Positions 17,356 through 25,258 of a DNA stretch of 64,000 nucleotides are shown here, piece after piece (position 1 is the stretch's first letter; each line of letters opens with the position of its first letter). Source of the DNA: Rhodobacter sp. (GTDB lineage: Bacteria > Pseudomonadota > Alphaproteobacteria > Rhodobacterales > Rhodobacteraceae); contig JAIXUH010000026.1 of NCBI GenBank assembly GCA_027484145.1, positions 1-64,000 of the forward strand, read 5' to 3'. The notes under the pieces are model-generated. The model was not told the DNA's origin. It saw nothing but the letters and a program-made list of their open reading frames with translations, and searched no databases. A program made the translations under genes and the position numbers.

Positions 17356-17979
17356 ATGATCTGGCACAAGCCGGAGATCGCAGAGCGCAGTGGCCCATCG
17401 GTTGTGGCCGAAGGCATCCTGTCCAGCACGTCGATTGCAACGCCAACGGGCTGGCGGCCTGCGGGCAGCCTTGTGCCGGGCACATTGGTCCTGACCTTTG
17501 ATGGCGGGCCGCAACCCGTCAGGTCGGCTCATCTGGCCGCGCTGGGTGGCGCGCACCCGTCGCTTTGGCCGCTTTTGGTGCCCGCTTGGGCGCTGGACAA
17601 CCGCGAAGAACTGATCCTTTTGCCCGAACAGAAGGTGCTGATCGAGGCAGACATTGCCGAAGAGCTTTATGGCGACCCCTTTGCCCTGATCCCGGCGCAG
17701 GCGCTGGAAGGCTGGCGTGGCATCGCGCGGTGTCGCCCGCCCATGGGCACAGCGGCGGTTCAGATCGGCTTTGACGAGCCGCAGGTGGTGTATGCCAGCC
17801 GTGGTGTGCTGCTGTCGTGTCCCGGTGACCCGTTCGCTGAGATGGATTGGCTGCAGTCATCGCACAGCAGCTATTCACTGACGCAGGCCCGTCACCTGAT
17901 GGCCTGCATGATGGCCGAAGAGGCTGGTGCCGCCCTGCGCCATGCCGGGCAGCACCAGATTGGTCTGGCCGCGCGCTAG
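17356..17979 (+). CDS. Hint-domain protein
   Basis: A 207-residue protein with the Hedgehog/intein (Hint) N-terminal pattern: 'SIATPTGWRPAGSLVPGTLVLTFDGGPQPV' by position 26-55. This type is abundant in Rhodobacteraceae, often in secreted proteins. The usual catalytic Cys just before the 'TPxG' motif is replaced by a Ser-rich 'LSSTS', so self-processing chemistry may be absent or serine-based. No signal peptide is apparent. Its stop TAG shares the palindrome CTAG (17976-17979) with the stop of the convergent fadB gene. Confidence 0.72.
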   Translation: MIWHKPEIAERSGPSVVAEGILSSTSIATPTGWRPAGSLVPGTLVLTFDGGPQPVRSAHLAALGGAHPSLWPLLVPAWALDNREELILLPEQKVLIEADIAEELYGDPFALIPAQALEGWRGIARCRPPMGTAAVQIGFDEPQVVYASRGVLLSCPGDPFAEMDWLQSSHSSYSLTQARHLMACMMAEEAGAALRHAGQHQIGLAAR

Positions 17980-20159
17980 GCGGCCTTGGCGTTGTCCTTT
18001 CTGTAGAAGCTGTCGCCTTTGGCGGCCATGTCACGCAGCAGATCCGGCACGGTAAAGCGGGTGCCATAGCGGGCGGTTAGCCCTTCGCAGATTTCCACCG
18101 CGCGGGGGGCGCCGATGATATCCAGCCACGAGAAGGGGCCGCCCGACCACGGCGCAAAGCCCCAGCCAAGGATGGCGCCGACATCGCCTTCGCGGATATC
18201 GGTCAGAACGCCATCTTCCAGCGCGCGCACGGCCTCCAGCACCTGCGCCATCAGCAGGCGGTGCTGCACTTCGGTCAGCGACGGCTGTTCGCCAGCTTCG
18301 GGGAAGTGCTTGGCCAACCCGTCCCACATCCCTTCGCGTTTGCCCGCCGCATCATAGGCATAGAACCCTGCATTGGCCTTCTTGCCCATGCGGCCCTGAT
18401 CGGCCATCCAGAACAGCACCTCATCGACCGCGCTGTCGGGATATGCATCGCCCATGGCGGCCTTGGTGGCCTTGGCGATTTTCACGCCAAGGTCGATCGA
18501 GGTTTCGTCGACCAGTTGCAGGGGCCCCAGCGGCATGCCCACCAGTTTGGCGGCGTTTTCCACCAGCACCGGGTCTACCCCTTCGGCCACCATTCGCATG
18601 CCTTCGTTCAGGTAGGGGATGATGCAGCGGTTGGCATAGAAAAACCGCGCGTCATTGACGACAATCGGCGTCTTGCGGATTTGGCGCACGAAATCCAGCG
18701 CCTTGGCCACCGCACGGTCGCCCGTCTGTTTGCCGCGGATGATTTCCACCAGCATCATCTTGTCGACGGGGCTGAAGAAGTGGATGCCGATGAACTGTTC
18801 CGGCCGGGTGCTGGCCTTGGCCAGACCTGAAATTGGCAGGGTGGAGGTATTGGTGGCAAAGATGCAGTCGGGGCCGACGGCCGCCTCGACCTTGGCGGTG
18901 ACATCGGCCTTGACCTTGGGGTCTTCGAACACGGCCTCGACAATCAGGTCGCACCCGGCAAGGGCGGCGTAATCAGTGGTGGCAGTGATGCGAGCCAGCA
19001 CTTCGGCCTTTTTCTCGGCCGTGACCTTCTTGCGCTGCATGCCCTTGTCCAAGAGCCCTTCGGAATAGGCTTTGCCCTTGTCGGCCGACTCTTGCGTGGC
19101 ATCGATCAGGACCACGTCGATCCCGGCATTGGCGCTGACATAGGCGATGCCTGCACCCATCATGCCCGCACCGATGACGCCCAGTTTCTGCACGGCCTGA
19201 TCCGGGGCTTGGGGCCGGTTCGCGCCTTTTTCCAGCGCCTCTTTGTTGATGAACAAGCTGCGGATCATCGCGGTCGAGGACGGGTTCATCAGGACAGAGG
19301 TGAAGTGCCGGGCCTCGATCTTCAGCGCCAGATCAAAGGGCACCATCGCCCCTTCGTAAACCGCACCCAGCAGCGCCTTGGCGGCGGGGTAAACCCCCAT
19401 CGTTTTGCCCAGCACCATGGCACTGGCCCCGACAAAGGTCATGAAACCTGCGGGGTGATAGGGGGTGCCGCCGGGCATCTTGTAGCCCTTGGCATCCCAC
19501 GGTTTCACCAGATCGGCGTCGGTCGCAGCCAGAATCCACGCCTTGGCGCGGGGCAGCAATTCTTCGGGGGCGACAACTTCGTCAATCAGGCCGCCTGCCT
19601 TGGCGCCCTTTGGGTCCGAAAGCTTGCCCTCCAGCAGATAGGGCGCGGCCATCATCGCCCCCATCTTGCGGGTCAGGCGCGTGGTGCCGCCCGCGCCGGG
19701 GAAAATGCCGACCATGATTTCGGGCAGGCCGATCTTGGCCTTTGGGTTGTCGGCGGCAATGATGCGGTGGCAGCACAAGGGCACCTCAAGCCCGATGCCA
19801 AGCGCCGTGCCGGGCAGAGCGGCCACGATGGGCTTGCCACCCTTCAGCGTCTTGGGGTCCATCCCGGCGCGTTCAATCTTGCGCATCACGGCATGCATGC
19901 CCATGACACCGTCAAAGATCGACTGTGCCCCGCCAGCCCGCATATTGGCGATGACGTTCAGGTCCATTCCCCCGGCAAAATCCTTCTTGCCGCTGGTGAT
20001 GATGATGCCCTTGACGCCCGGATCGGCCAGACCCTGATCGACCATCGCGCTCAGGTCGTCGAAGCCGGCCTTCGACATCACGTTCATCGATTTGCCAACG
20101 ACATCCCATGTGATGGTGGCAACGCCGTCTGCATCGACGGCATAGGTGAAATCGGTCAT
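17976..20159 (-). CDS. fadB: FadB/FadJ-type 3-hydroxyacyl-CoA dehydrogenase/enoyl-CoA hydratase
   Basis: A 727-residue multifunctional beta-oxidation enzyme. The N-terminal crotonase domain has the two catalytic acids Glu125 (GIGLEVPL) and Glu147 (LPEIMVGIFPGAGG). The dehydrogenase domain begins near residue 324 with VIGAGMMGAG and carries His459 (GIHFFSP) and Glu471. It hydrates trans-2-enoyl-CoA and oxidises the 3-hydroxyacyl-CoA to 3-ketoacyl-CoA. The start at 20159 is set by the conserved MTDFTYAVD and by an ATGA overlap with the NTF2-like gene. A 33-codon upstream extension without conserved sequence is rejected. The thiolase and acyl-CoA dehydrogenase genes upstream complete the pathway. 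Confidence 0.93.
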   Translation of the reverse strand: MTDFTYAVDADGVATITWDVVGKSMNVMSKAGFDDLSAMVDQGLADPGVKGIIITSGKKDFAGGMDLNVIANMRAGGAQSIFDGVMGMHAVMRKIERAGMDPKTLKGGKPIVAALPGTALGIGLEVPLCCHRIIAADNPKAKIGLPEIMVGIFPGAGGTTRLTRKMGAMMAAPYLLEGKLSDPKGAKAGGLIDEVVAPEELLPRAKAWILAATDADLVKPWDAKGYKMPGGTPYHPAGFMTFVGASAMVLGKTMGVYPAAKALLGAVYEGAMVPFDLALKIEARHFTSVLMNPSSTAMIRSLFINKEALEKGANRPQAPDQAVQKLGVIGAGMMGAGIAYVSANAGIDVVLIDATQESADKGKAYSEGLLDKGMQRKKVTAEKKAEVLARITATTDYAALAGCDLIVEAVFEDPKVKADVTAKVEAAVGPDCIFATNTSTLPISGLAKASTRPEQFIGIHFFSPVDKMMLVEIIRGKQTGDRAVAKALDFVRQIRKTPIVVNDARFFYANRCIIPYLNEGMRMVAEGVDPVLVENAAKLVGMPLGPLQLVDETSIDLGVKIAKATKAAMGDAYPDSAVDEVLFWMADQGRMGKKANAGFYAYDAAGKREGMWDGLAKHFPEAGEQPSLTEVQHRLLMAQVLEAVRALEDGVLTDIREGDVGAILGWGFAPWSGGPFSWLDIIGAPRAVEICEGLTARYGTRFTVPDLLRDMAAKGDSFYRKDNAKAA

Positions 20160-20605
20160 TGGTCCGGTCCTTTCTGTGGGTCGGTTTCGGGGTGCTTTGG
20201 CACCAAAAGGGGCCAACGCGAATTGGCAAGGGCATTGGTGATCGACGCGGCGCGCCATGTGTTCCCTTCCAGCCGCAGGGTGATCTGCGAGGTGAAAGGG
20301 TCCATGATGCGGGTGCCGTTGGCCATCAAGTGGGTCGTATAGCGACTGGAGATCAGCGTCTGATCCAGTTGCTTGGCGCTTTCGACCAGCCGGATATACT
20401 GGGTGACTTGCTGGCTGATCAGCATCTTGTTGAAGGTTTCGAACCCGACGCGCAACTCTTGCTCGGTGCTGACCACCAGACTGGCCGAATGGGTGATCAG
20501 GTGGAACGGCAAGGAGACGGCGTCGCGGTAGGTGACGAAATCACCCTTCATCACCGCTGCGGCAATGTCGTCGAGATAGGTCTGAACGATAACCCCGACC
20601 AGCAT
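20156..20605 (-). CDS. NTF2-like hypothetical protein (second copy)
   Basis: A 149-residue protein of probable NTF2/SnoaL-like cone fold. It has an N-terminal helix (VQTYLDDIAAAVMKGDF), a helix-strand middle, and an ending strand 'IMDPFTSQITLRLEGNTWRAASI'. No catalytic residues can be assigned. The start at 20605 is chosen because it shares a base with the stop of the cupin gene (TGATG), and its own stop overlaps the fadB start. It is similar in size and layout to the gene at 22081. Its position between a cupin and fadB suggests a role linked to the same acyl-CoA pathway, which is an inference. Confidence 0.6.
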   Translation of the reverse strand: MLVGVIVQTYLDDIAAAVMKGDFVTYRDAVSLPFHLITHSASLVVSTEQELRVGFETFNKMLISQQVTQYIRLVESAKQLDQTLISSRYTTHLMANGTRIMDPFTSQITLRLEGNTWRAASITNALANSRWPLLVPKHPETDPQKGPDQ

Positions 20606-21570
20606 CAGTGCCCCCTGTTCCATGGCGTGCCGTCGGCATGCAGATAGCGGCGGGCGGTGCCGTCCTTGTGGGTGATCAGGTCGTGATCGGGGTAATGGAT
20701 GACGTCGGCCCTTTTGCGGGTGCCAAGGGTCAGATAGGTGGCCATGTCCGGGCTGTCATTGCGCAGGCAATGGCCCACCGCCACATCGGCTGGCCAGCAG
20801 ACCGCATCACCTGCGGCAAGCGTGGTGTCGCGGTCTTCGATCAGGGTAGGGGTGCCGGACAGGACAAGGATCATCTCATCTTCGGTCTGGTGCCAGTGGC
20901 GGAACGACGAATGGCTGCCCGGCGGCAGGCGTTCAAGGTGCACGCCGAACTGCGACAGGCCCCCGGCATCGCCCAGCACGGCATGGGAATAGGGGCCCAG
21001 ACCACCGCCCAGAACGGGGTGGGAATAGGCGTCTTCGATGACCCAATTCCTTGTGGCCGCGCGTTGAACGCGGGGCCGTGTCGCCCCGTCAAACGCTGAG
21101 CCCCAGACGGGCGGCAGGTTCAGCAGTTCAGGCGGCAGATCGCCAGACCGCAGAACCTCACCCGACTCCGCGTAAACCGCCCATGTGTTTCCACCGTTGA
21201 CCTGACGGCTTCCGTCATCCGGGTAGTGGGCAATGTCACCCGCAACGCGGCTGCCGACGATCAGATAGCGGCATGGCGCGTCGCTGCGGTTGGTCAGGTG
21301 ATGCGCATTCGGGTCGCCATGCGGCCAGCACACCGCATCACCGGGGCCAAGGTCTTGCATCCCGGCGTCATCGCGCAGAGTGACCACGCCATCGAGGACA
21401 TAGGCAAATTCATCTTCCGCCGTGTGCCAGTGGCGCTTTGACGACCATGCGCCGGGCCGAAGGGTTTCGACATAGGCCCCGAACTGCGTCAGCCCACCCG
21501 CAACCGAAAGGTGCAGCGTATGCACGCCACCCTCACCCGAAACGGGCGCGCGGGACGGGTCTACGATCAT
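20605..21570 (-). CDS. Double cupin-domain protein
   Basis: A 321-residue protein built from two cupin units. Each has the signature AGGL(T/S)QFG, the metal-binding RHWHxxEDE (His-x-His and Glu), and a second block PGDAVCWP...H. The first unit spans about residues 20-150 and the second about 190-320. It overlaps the upstream single-cupin gene (ATGA at 21567-21570), and both show 'DGTPW' at the C-terminus, so the two genes carry three homologous units. Such proteins bind a divalent metal and may be dioxygenases, isomerases or sensors. The substrate is unknown. Confidence 0.8.
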   Translation of the reverse strand: MIVDPSRAPVSGEGGVHTLHLSVAGGLTQFGAYVETLRPGAWSSKRHWHTAEDEFAYVLDGVVTLRDDAGMQDLGPGDAVCWPHGDPNAHHLTNRSDAPCRYLIVGSRVAGDIAHYPDDGSRQVNGGNTWAVYAESGEVLRSGDLPPELLNLPPVWGSAFDGATRPRVQRAATRNWVIEDAYSHPVLGGGLGPYSHAVLGDAGGLSQFGVHLERLPPGSHSSFRHWHQTEDEMILVLSGTPTLIEDRDTTLAAGDAVCWPADVAVGHCLRNDSPDMATYLTLGTRKRADVIHYPDHDLITHKDGTARRYLHADGTPWNRGH

Positions 21571-22046
21571 CGTGGCCCTTTCCATGGCGTGCCGTCTTTG
21601 TAGGTGAACACGGCCGCCCCCTTTTCGCCGGGCGTCACTTCAACCCGCAGATCGACATCGCTGTAAGTGGCCACCTCGCGCGGGGCCCTTGTGCCCACGA
21701 CCAGAAAACTTGCTCTGCTATCCGTGCGGTTGATGAAATGATGGCCATCCGTGTTGCCTGCCGGAAAGGCCGCGCAATCGCCGGGGCGCATCACCGTCTC
21801 GCCGGCGTCCTGCACAAGGGTGCATTCCCCTTCGGTCACCATCACGAATTCATCCTCGTTCAGGTGCCAATGGCGCAGCGATGACATTGCGCCAGGTTCG
21901 AGCATGACCAGATTGACGCCGAACTGCGTTAGGCCGCCAGCGTCGCCCAGTCGCAGGCTGCTGCGGCCCCGCATCATGGTGGCAAAGGGTTCAGGATAGA
22001 TGGAGCCTGTCCGGGGTGTCAGGCTGTTACGGTCGATCACGGGCAT
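21567..22046 (-). CDS. Single cupin-domain protein
   Basis: A 159-residue cupin with 'AGGLTQFGVNLVMLEPGAMS', metal motif RHWHLNEDEF, and 'RPGDCAAFPAG...HHF'. It ends in 'YKDGTPWKGPR', very like the end of the neighbouring double cupin. It lies 34 bases after the NTF2-like gene and overlaps the double-cupin gene by four bases. It is probably a metalloenzyme or a binding protein for a small molecule; nothing in the sequence fixes the substrate. Confidence 0.8.
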   Translation of the reverse strand: MPVIDRNSLTPRTGSIYPEPFATMMRGRSSLRLGDAGGLTQFGVNLVMLEPGAMSSLRHWHLNEDEFVMVTEGECTLVQDAGETVMRPGDCAAFPAGNTDGHHFINRTDSRASFLVVGTRAPREVATYSDVDLRVEVTPGEKGAAVFTYKDGTPWKGPR

Positions 22047-22080
22047 GGGCGGCCTCCGGTTGCGACGGCCGCGCCCGCTG

Positions 22081-22503
22081 TCAGGCAGTCAACAGCAGGC
22101 CCTGCCGTATGGTTTCGATCTCGGGCATCGAGATGACAGTGTAGTGGATCATTTCGATTTGCATCAGGCCCTGTTCCTTGCGGCAGAAATACACCGCCTC
22201 GGACCGGCTGGGGTTGGTGCCCGGCGTCATGTTCAGCCAGTTCAGCCAAACGCGAAAGCGGTTGCCACGCGGCACTTCGCGGGCCGTGATCTGCGGCGAA
22301 ATACGGGTAATGCCCCGCGCCATCAGTGCGTGGTGCAGGTTGCTGAAATAGTCGCGCAACGCGTCTTTCGTCCCGGCAATGGCCATCGACGTGTCGAAGT
22401 GAATTGGCAGTGGCGTTTCGTAGTATACCGACAGGTCTGCATAGCGCCCTGCCATCAGCAAGTCGCCGTGTCGCTGAAACTGGGCCTGCACACTGTCTGT
22501 CAT
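22081..22503 (-). CDS. NTF2-like hypothetical protein (first copy)
   Basis: A 140-residue protein with a likely NTF2-like fold: an N-terminal helix 'VQAQFQRHGDLLMAGRYADL', strands, and 'IEMIHYTVISMPEIETIRQGL' at the end. ATG 22503 is preferred; ATG 22518 is also in frame. A much better ribosome site (GGGAGGAG) lies upstream of an out-of-frame ATG at 22555, so the true N-terminus is uncertain. It is the first gene of the NTF2-cupin-cupin-NTF2-fadB series, 145 bases after the thiolase gene. Function is unknown. Confidence 0.6.
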   Translation of the reverse strand: MTDSVQAQFQRHGDLLMAGRYADLSVYYETPLPIHFDTSMAIAGTKDALRDYFSNLHHALMARGITRISPQITAREVPRGNRFRVWLNWLNMTPGTNPSRSEAVYFCRKEQGLMQIEMIHYTVISMPEIETIRQGLLLTA

Positions 22504-22648
22504 TCCTGCCCCCACCATGAGAAGCCAAGGCGCGAGTCCTACATGATCTTGCCATCAATCTCCTCCCGGTTGCGACAATCCGATGCGCAAATACGACAAT
22601 AGCACTGACATACTTTCGTCGTGTATCTGCCCTGCCTGACCGCCTCGC

Positions 22649-23860
22649 CTAGACACGTTCGATGATCGTGGCAGCGCCCATTCCGCTGGCAATGCACAAG
22701 GTCGCAAGCCCGGTGCCTTTGCCCGTCCGCTCCAGTTCATCCAGCAGGGTGCCGATGATGATCGCCCCGGTGGCGCCCAAGGGGTGCCCCATGGCGATGG
22801 ACCCGCCGTTGGGGTTTACGCGGGCGGGGTCCACGTCAAAGGCCTGCATGAACCGCAGCACGACCGATGCAAAAGCCTCGTTCACCTCGAACAAGTCGAT
22901 GTCGGAAATCGACATGCCAGCGTCTTTCAGGATTTTCTCGGTCACCGGCACGGGGCCGGTCAACATGATGGTGGGGTCGGTGCCAATCTTCGCGGTGGCG
23001 CGGATGCGGGCGCGGGGTTTCAACCCATGCGCCTTGCCGAATTCAGCGTTCCCGATCAGCACGGCCGCCGCCCCATCGACGATACCCGACGAATTGCCCG
23101 CATGGTGAATGTGGTTCACACGTTCCATCTGCGGGTATTTCATCATGGCGATCTTGTCGAAACCGGGCATCACCTCGCCCATGTCCTTGAAGCTGGCCTT
23201 CAGCGCGCCAAGCGCCTGCATGTCGGTGCCGGGGCGCATGTATTCATCATGGCTCAGGATCGGCAGGCCGTTCTGATCGCGGATGGTGATGACCGATTTG
23301 GCAAAGCGGCCATCCTTCCACGCCTCAGCGGCGCGGCGCTGGCTTTCCACGGCCAAGGCATCGGCATGATCGCGGGTAAAGCCATATTGCGTGGCGATGA
23401 TGTCGGCCGAAATGCCCTGCGGGACGAAATAGGTCTTCATCGCAAGCGACGGGTCCACCGCAATGGCCGCGCCATCGCTGCCCATGGCCACACGGCCCAT
23501 CATCTCGACCCCGCCGGCGATATAGGCCGAACCCGCGCCGCCCTTGACCTGATTGGCGGCAAGGTTCACCGCCTCCATCCCGCTGGCACAAAAGCGGTTG
23601 ATGGCAAGGCCGGGGATGGATTCATCCAGGTCTGACAGCAGCACAGCCGAGCGGGCAAGGCAGCCGCCCTGTTCGCCCACCTGGGTGACATTGCCCCAGA
23701 TCACATCTTCGACCGCGTGGCCGTTCAGGCCGTTACGTTCCTTGACCGCATTCAAGACCTTGGCCGACAGCGCGACCGAGGTCAGTTCGTGCAGGGCACC
23801 ATCGGGGCGGCCCTTGCCGCGGGGGCTGCGGACGGCGTCATAGATATATGCTTCGGTCAT
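22649..23860 (-). CDS. Acetyl-CoA acyltransferase (thiolase)
   Basis: A 403-residue thiolase. The nucleophile Cys91 is in NRFCASGMEA. The His of GGSIAMGHPLGATG and the second Cys of LCIASGMG complete the active site. It cleaves 3-ketoacyl-CoA in beta-oxidation or condenses acetyl-CoA; the FadA-like role fits the nearby fadB and dehydrogenase. The start at 23860 has GGAGG seven bases before it. It lies 23 bases after the yidD-like gene in the same minus-strand operon. Confidence 0.93.
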   Translation of the reverse strand: MTEAYIYDAVRSPRGKGRPDGALHELTSVALSAKVLNAVKERNGLNGHAVEDVIWGNVTQVGEQGGCLARSAVLLSDLDESIPGLAINRFCASGMEAVNLAANQVKGGAGSAYIAGGVEMMGRVAMGSDGAAIAVDPSLAMKTYFVPQGISADIIATQYGFTRDHADALAVESQRRAAEAWKDGRFAKSVITIRDQNGLPILSHDEYMRPGTDMQALGALKASFKDMGEVMPGFDKIAMMKYPQMERVNHIHHAGNSSGIVDGAAAVLIGNAEFGKAHGLKPRARIRATAKIGTDPTIMLTGPVPVTEKILKDAGMSISDIDLFEVNEAFASVVLRFMQAFDVDPARVNPNGGSIAMGHPLGATGAIIIGTLLDELERTGKGTGLATLCIASGMGAATIIERV

Positions 23861-23883
23861 GGGGTCCTCCGTCTGGGTTCGGG

Positions 23884-24255
23884 TCACAAACTGCAGCCGT
23901 CAGGGGTGCAGTCGCAGCCGTCTGGTGTGGTGTCAGCGCCGCGCGATCCGCGGCACAAATTCAGGTGAAACAGCGTGCCGCAGTCGCAGCCCGACGGATC
24001 GCAGGCATCGCGTTTGCGGCGCTGCTTTTGGTCGTCCTTGGCGTGCAGCGAAAGGGCGGCTGTACGGCAGGCCTGAAACCGCGCGCGGATGAGCGGCAGC
24101 GCGGCGATCAGCCCGCTTTCGGCAATGGCCGCTTTGGCAAAGCCCGAACAGCCCGTGCCGCCATGCGCCATCCGATAGGCGCAGGCATAGCCCTTGCGCG
24201 GCGAAAGGTGCCGTTGGTACCCGCGTATCGCCAGAAGCGAGAGTTGGGACAGCAT
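23884..24255 (-). CDS. yidD: Membrane protein insertion efficiency factor YidD-like
   Basis: A 123-residue protein whose first 75 residues match YidD: 'AIRGYQRHLSPRKGYACAYRMAHGGTGCSGFAK' with the conserved Cys residues and an amphipathic N-terminal helix. YidD acts at the inner membrane and helps YidC-mediated insertion. The C-terminal 45 residues are unusual: basic (QRRKRD) and Cys-rich (CDPSGCDCG and GCDCTPDGC). YidD is normally encoded beside rnpA/yidC, so its place between a GST and a thiolase gene is atypical. It starts three bases after the GST stop codon. Confidence 0.82.
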   Translation of the reverse strand: MLSQLSLLAIRGYQRHLSPRKGYACAYRMAHGGTGCSGFAKAAIAESGLIAALPLIRARFQACRTAALSLHAKDDQKQRRKRDACDPSGCDCGTLFHLNLCRGSRGADTTPDGCDCTPDGCSL

Positions 24256-24258
24256 GGC

Positions 24259-24897
24259 TCATTTCGCCCGGTCCGATGGGTTGCCGGGCATCATTTCATA
24301 GGGGTGTTTCCAGCCCGGCAATGCGGCGATGCGGTCAAGCCAGCGGTCGATATGCGGCCAGTCGGCACGGGAAAAGCCAAAGGGTTCAGGGTAGTAGAGG
24401 TATCCGCAGCAGGACAGATCCGCGATGGTCAGGTGATTGCCCACCACCCAATCGCGCGTGGCCATGTGGTCGTTCAGCACGGTGTAGGCGGCTTTCAAGC
24501 GGCCTTGCACAAACGGGATCACGCCTTCGGGGCGTTTTTCCTCGGGCACAAAGTTCATCAGAAAGCGGGTGGTGCCGATCTGGGTGGAAAGCTTGTGATT
24601 GTCCCAGAACAGCCAACGCAGCACCTCGCGCCGTTCGGCGGCGGATTTGCCACCCAGTTTGCCGGTGCGCGAACTGACATAGTCTAGGATCACACCCGAC
24701 TGGGTCAGCACGGTATCGCCATCGCGCAGCACCGGCACTTCGCCCATTTCGTTGATGGCGCGAAAGGCGGGGGTGCGGGTTTCGCCGTTGAAGAAATCAA
24801 CGAAAACCGGCTCCCAATCCATCTCGCAAAAGGTCAGGGCCAAGGCGGCCTTGTAGGCATTCCCGCTTTCGCCAAAGCAATAGAGCTGCGCCGTCAT
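24259..24897 (-). CDS. Glutathione S-transferase family protein
   Basis: A 212-residue cytosolic protein with an N-terminal thioredoxin-like domain ('LYCFGESGNAYKAALAL', cis-Pro in EVPVLRD, 'LTQSGVILDY') and a C-terminal helical domain ('VVGNHLTIADL'). It resembles bacterial GSTs of the beta/theta/zeta groups. Its substrate is not evident. It belongs to the acyl-CoA operon by orientation, 95 bases after the 70-residue gene. Confidence 0.88.
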   Translation of the reverse strand: MTAQLYCFGESGNAYKAALALTFCEMDWEPVFVDFFNGETRTPAFRAINEMGEVPVLRDGDTVLTQSGVILDYVSSRTGKLGGKSAAERREVLRWLFWDNHKLSTQIGTTRFLMNFVPEEKRPEGVIPFVQGRLKAAYTVLNDHMATRDWVVGNHLTIADLSCCGYLYYPEPFGFSRADWPHIDRWLDRIAALPGWKHPYEMMPGNPSDRAK

Positions 24898-24992
24898 CGC
24901 CTGTCTCCCTTGGGTTCCTGTGCAGTGGCATCAGCGGCATCGCACCGCCCTTGCCCTGCAGAGGGTCTTGAAGCCGCAAGCGCGCAGGTGGA

Positions 24993-25205
24993 TCAGCGCT
25001 TGCGGTCGTCGATTTCAGAGTTGAACAGCCTGAGCCTGTGCACGAGGTTGTCCTTGTCTGTCACACTGTCAAAATGCTCGAACAGAAACGAAAGCGCCTC
25101 GCCTTCGTCCAGACCCGCCTCTCCGGCAAACCGCTTGAGGCGGCGATAGCCGTCCTCGGTCATGGCGACGGGAAAGCGGCGGGTCAGGCGAAAGCGTTTC
25201 GGCAT
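24993..25205 (-). CDS. Small hypothetical protein, 70 aa
   Basis: A short basic protein starting MPKRFRLTRRFPVAM, with one or two predicted helices and 'DEGEALSFLFEHF' in the centre. The start at 25205 has GGGAG about 9 bases upstream. It resembles small DNA-binding (ribbon-helix-helix sized) proteins of Rhodobacteraceae, but no motif proves this. It is 53 bases after the acyl-CoA dehydrogenase and likely cotranscribed. Confidence 0.55.
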   Translation of the reverse strand: MPKRFRLTRRFPVAMTEDGYRRLKRFAGEAGLDEGEALSFLFEHFDSVTDKDNLVHRLRLFNSEIDDRKR

Positions 25206-25258
25206 CAAAGTCTCCCTTGGTGGGGCGTGCCTGTCCGGCGCGCCCCGTTTGCCCAAGC

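Noticed and set aside
15962-17485. 507-codon minus-strand frame opposite the hydroxyacid dehydrogenase and sulfotransferase
   Set aside because: No motifs and low-complexity basic composition; it is opposite two clear genes.
22037-22558. Alternative frame with a strong ribosome site before the first NTF2-like gene
   Set aside because: The product is Arg/His-rich and out of frame with the conserved protein; the good ribosome site was kept only as a note on start uncertainty.
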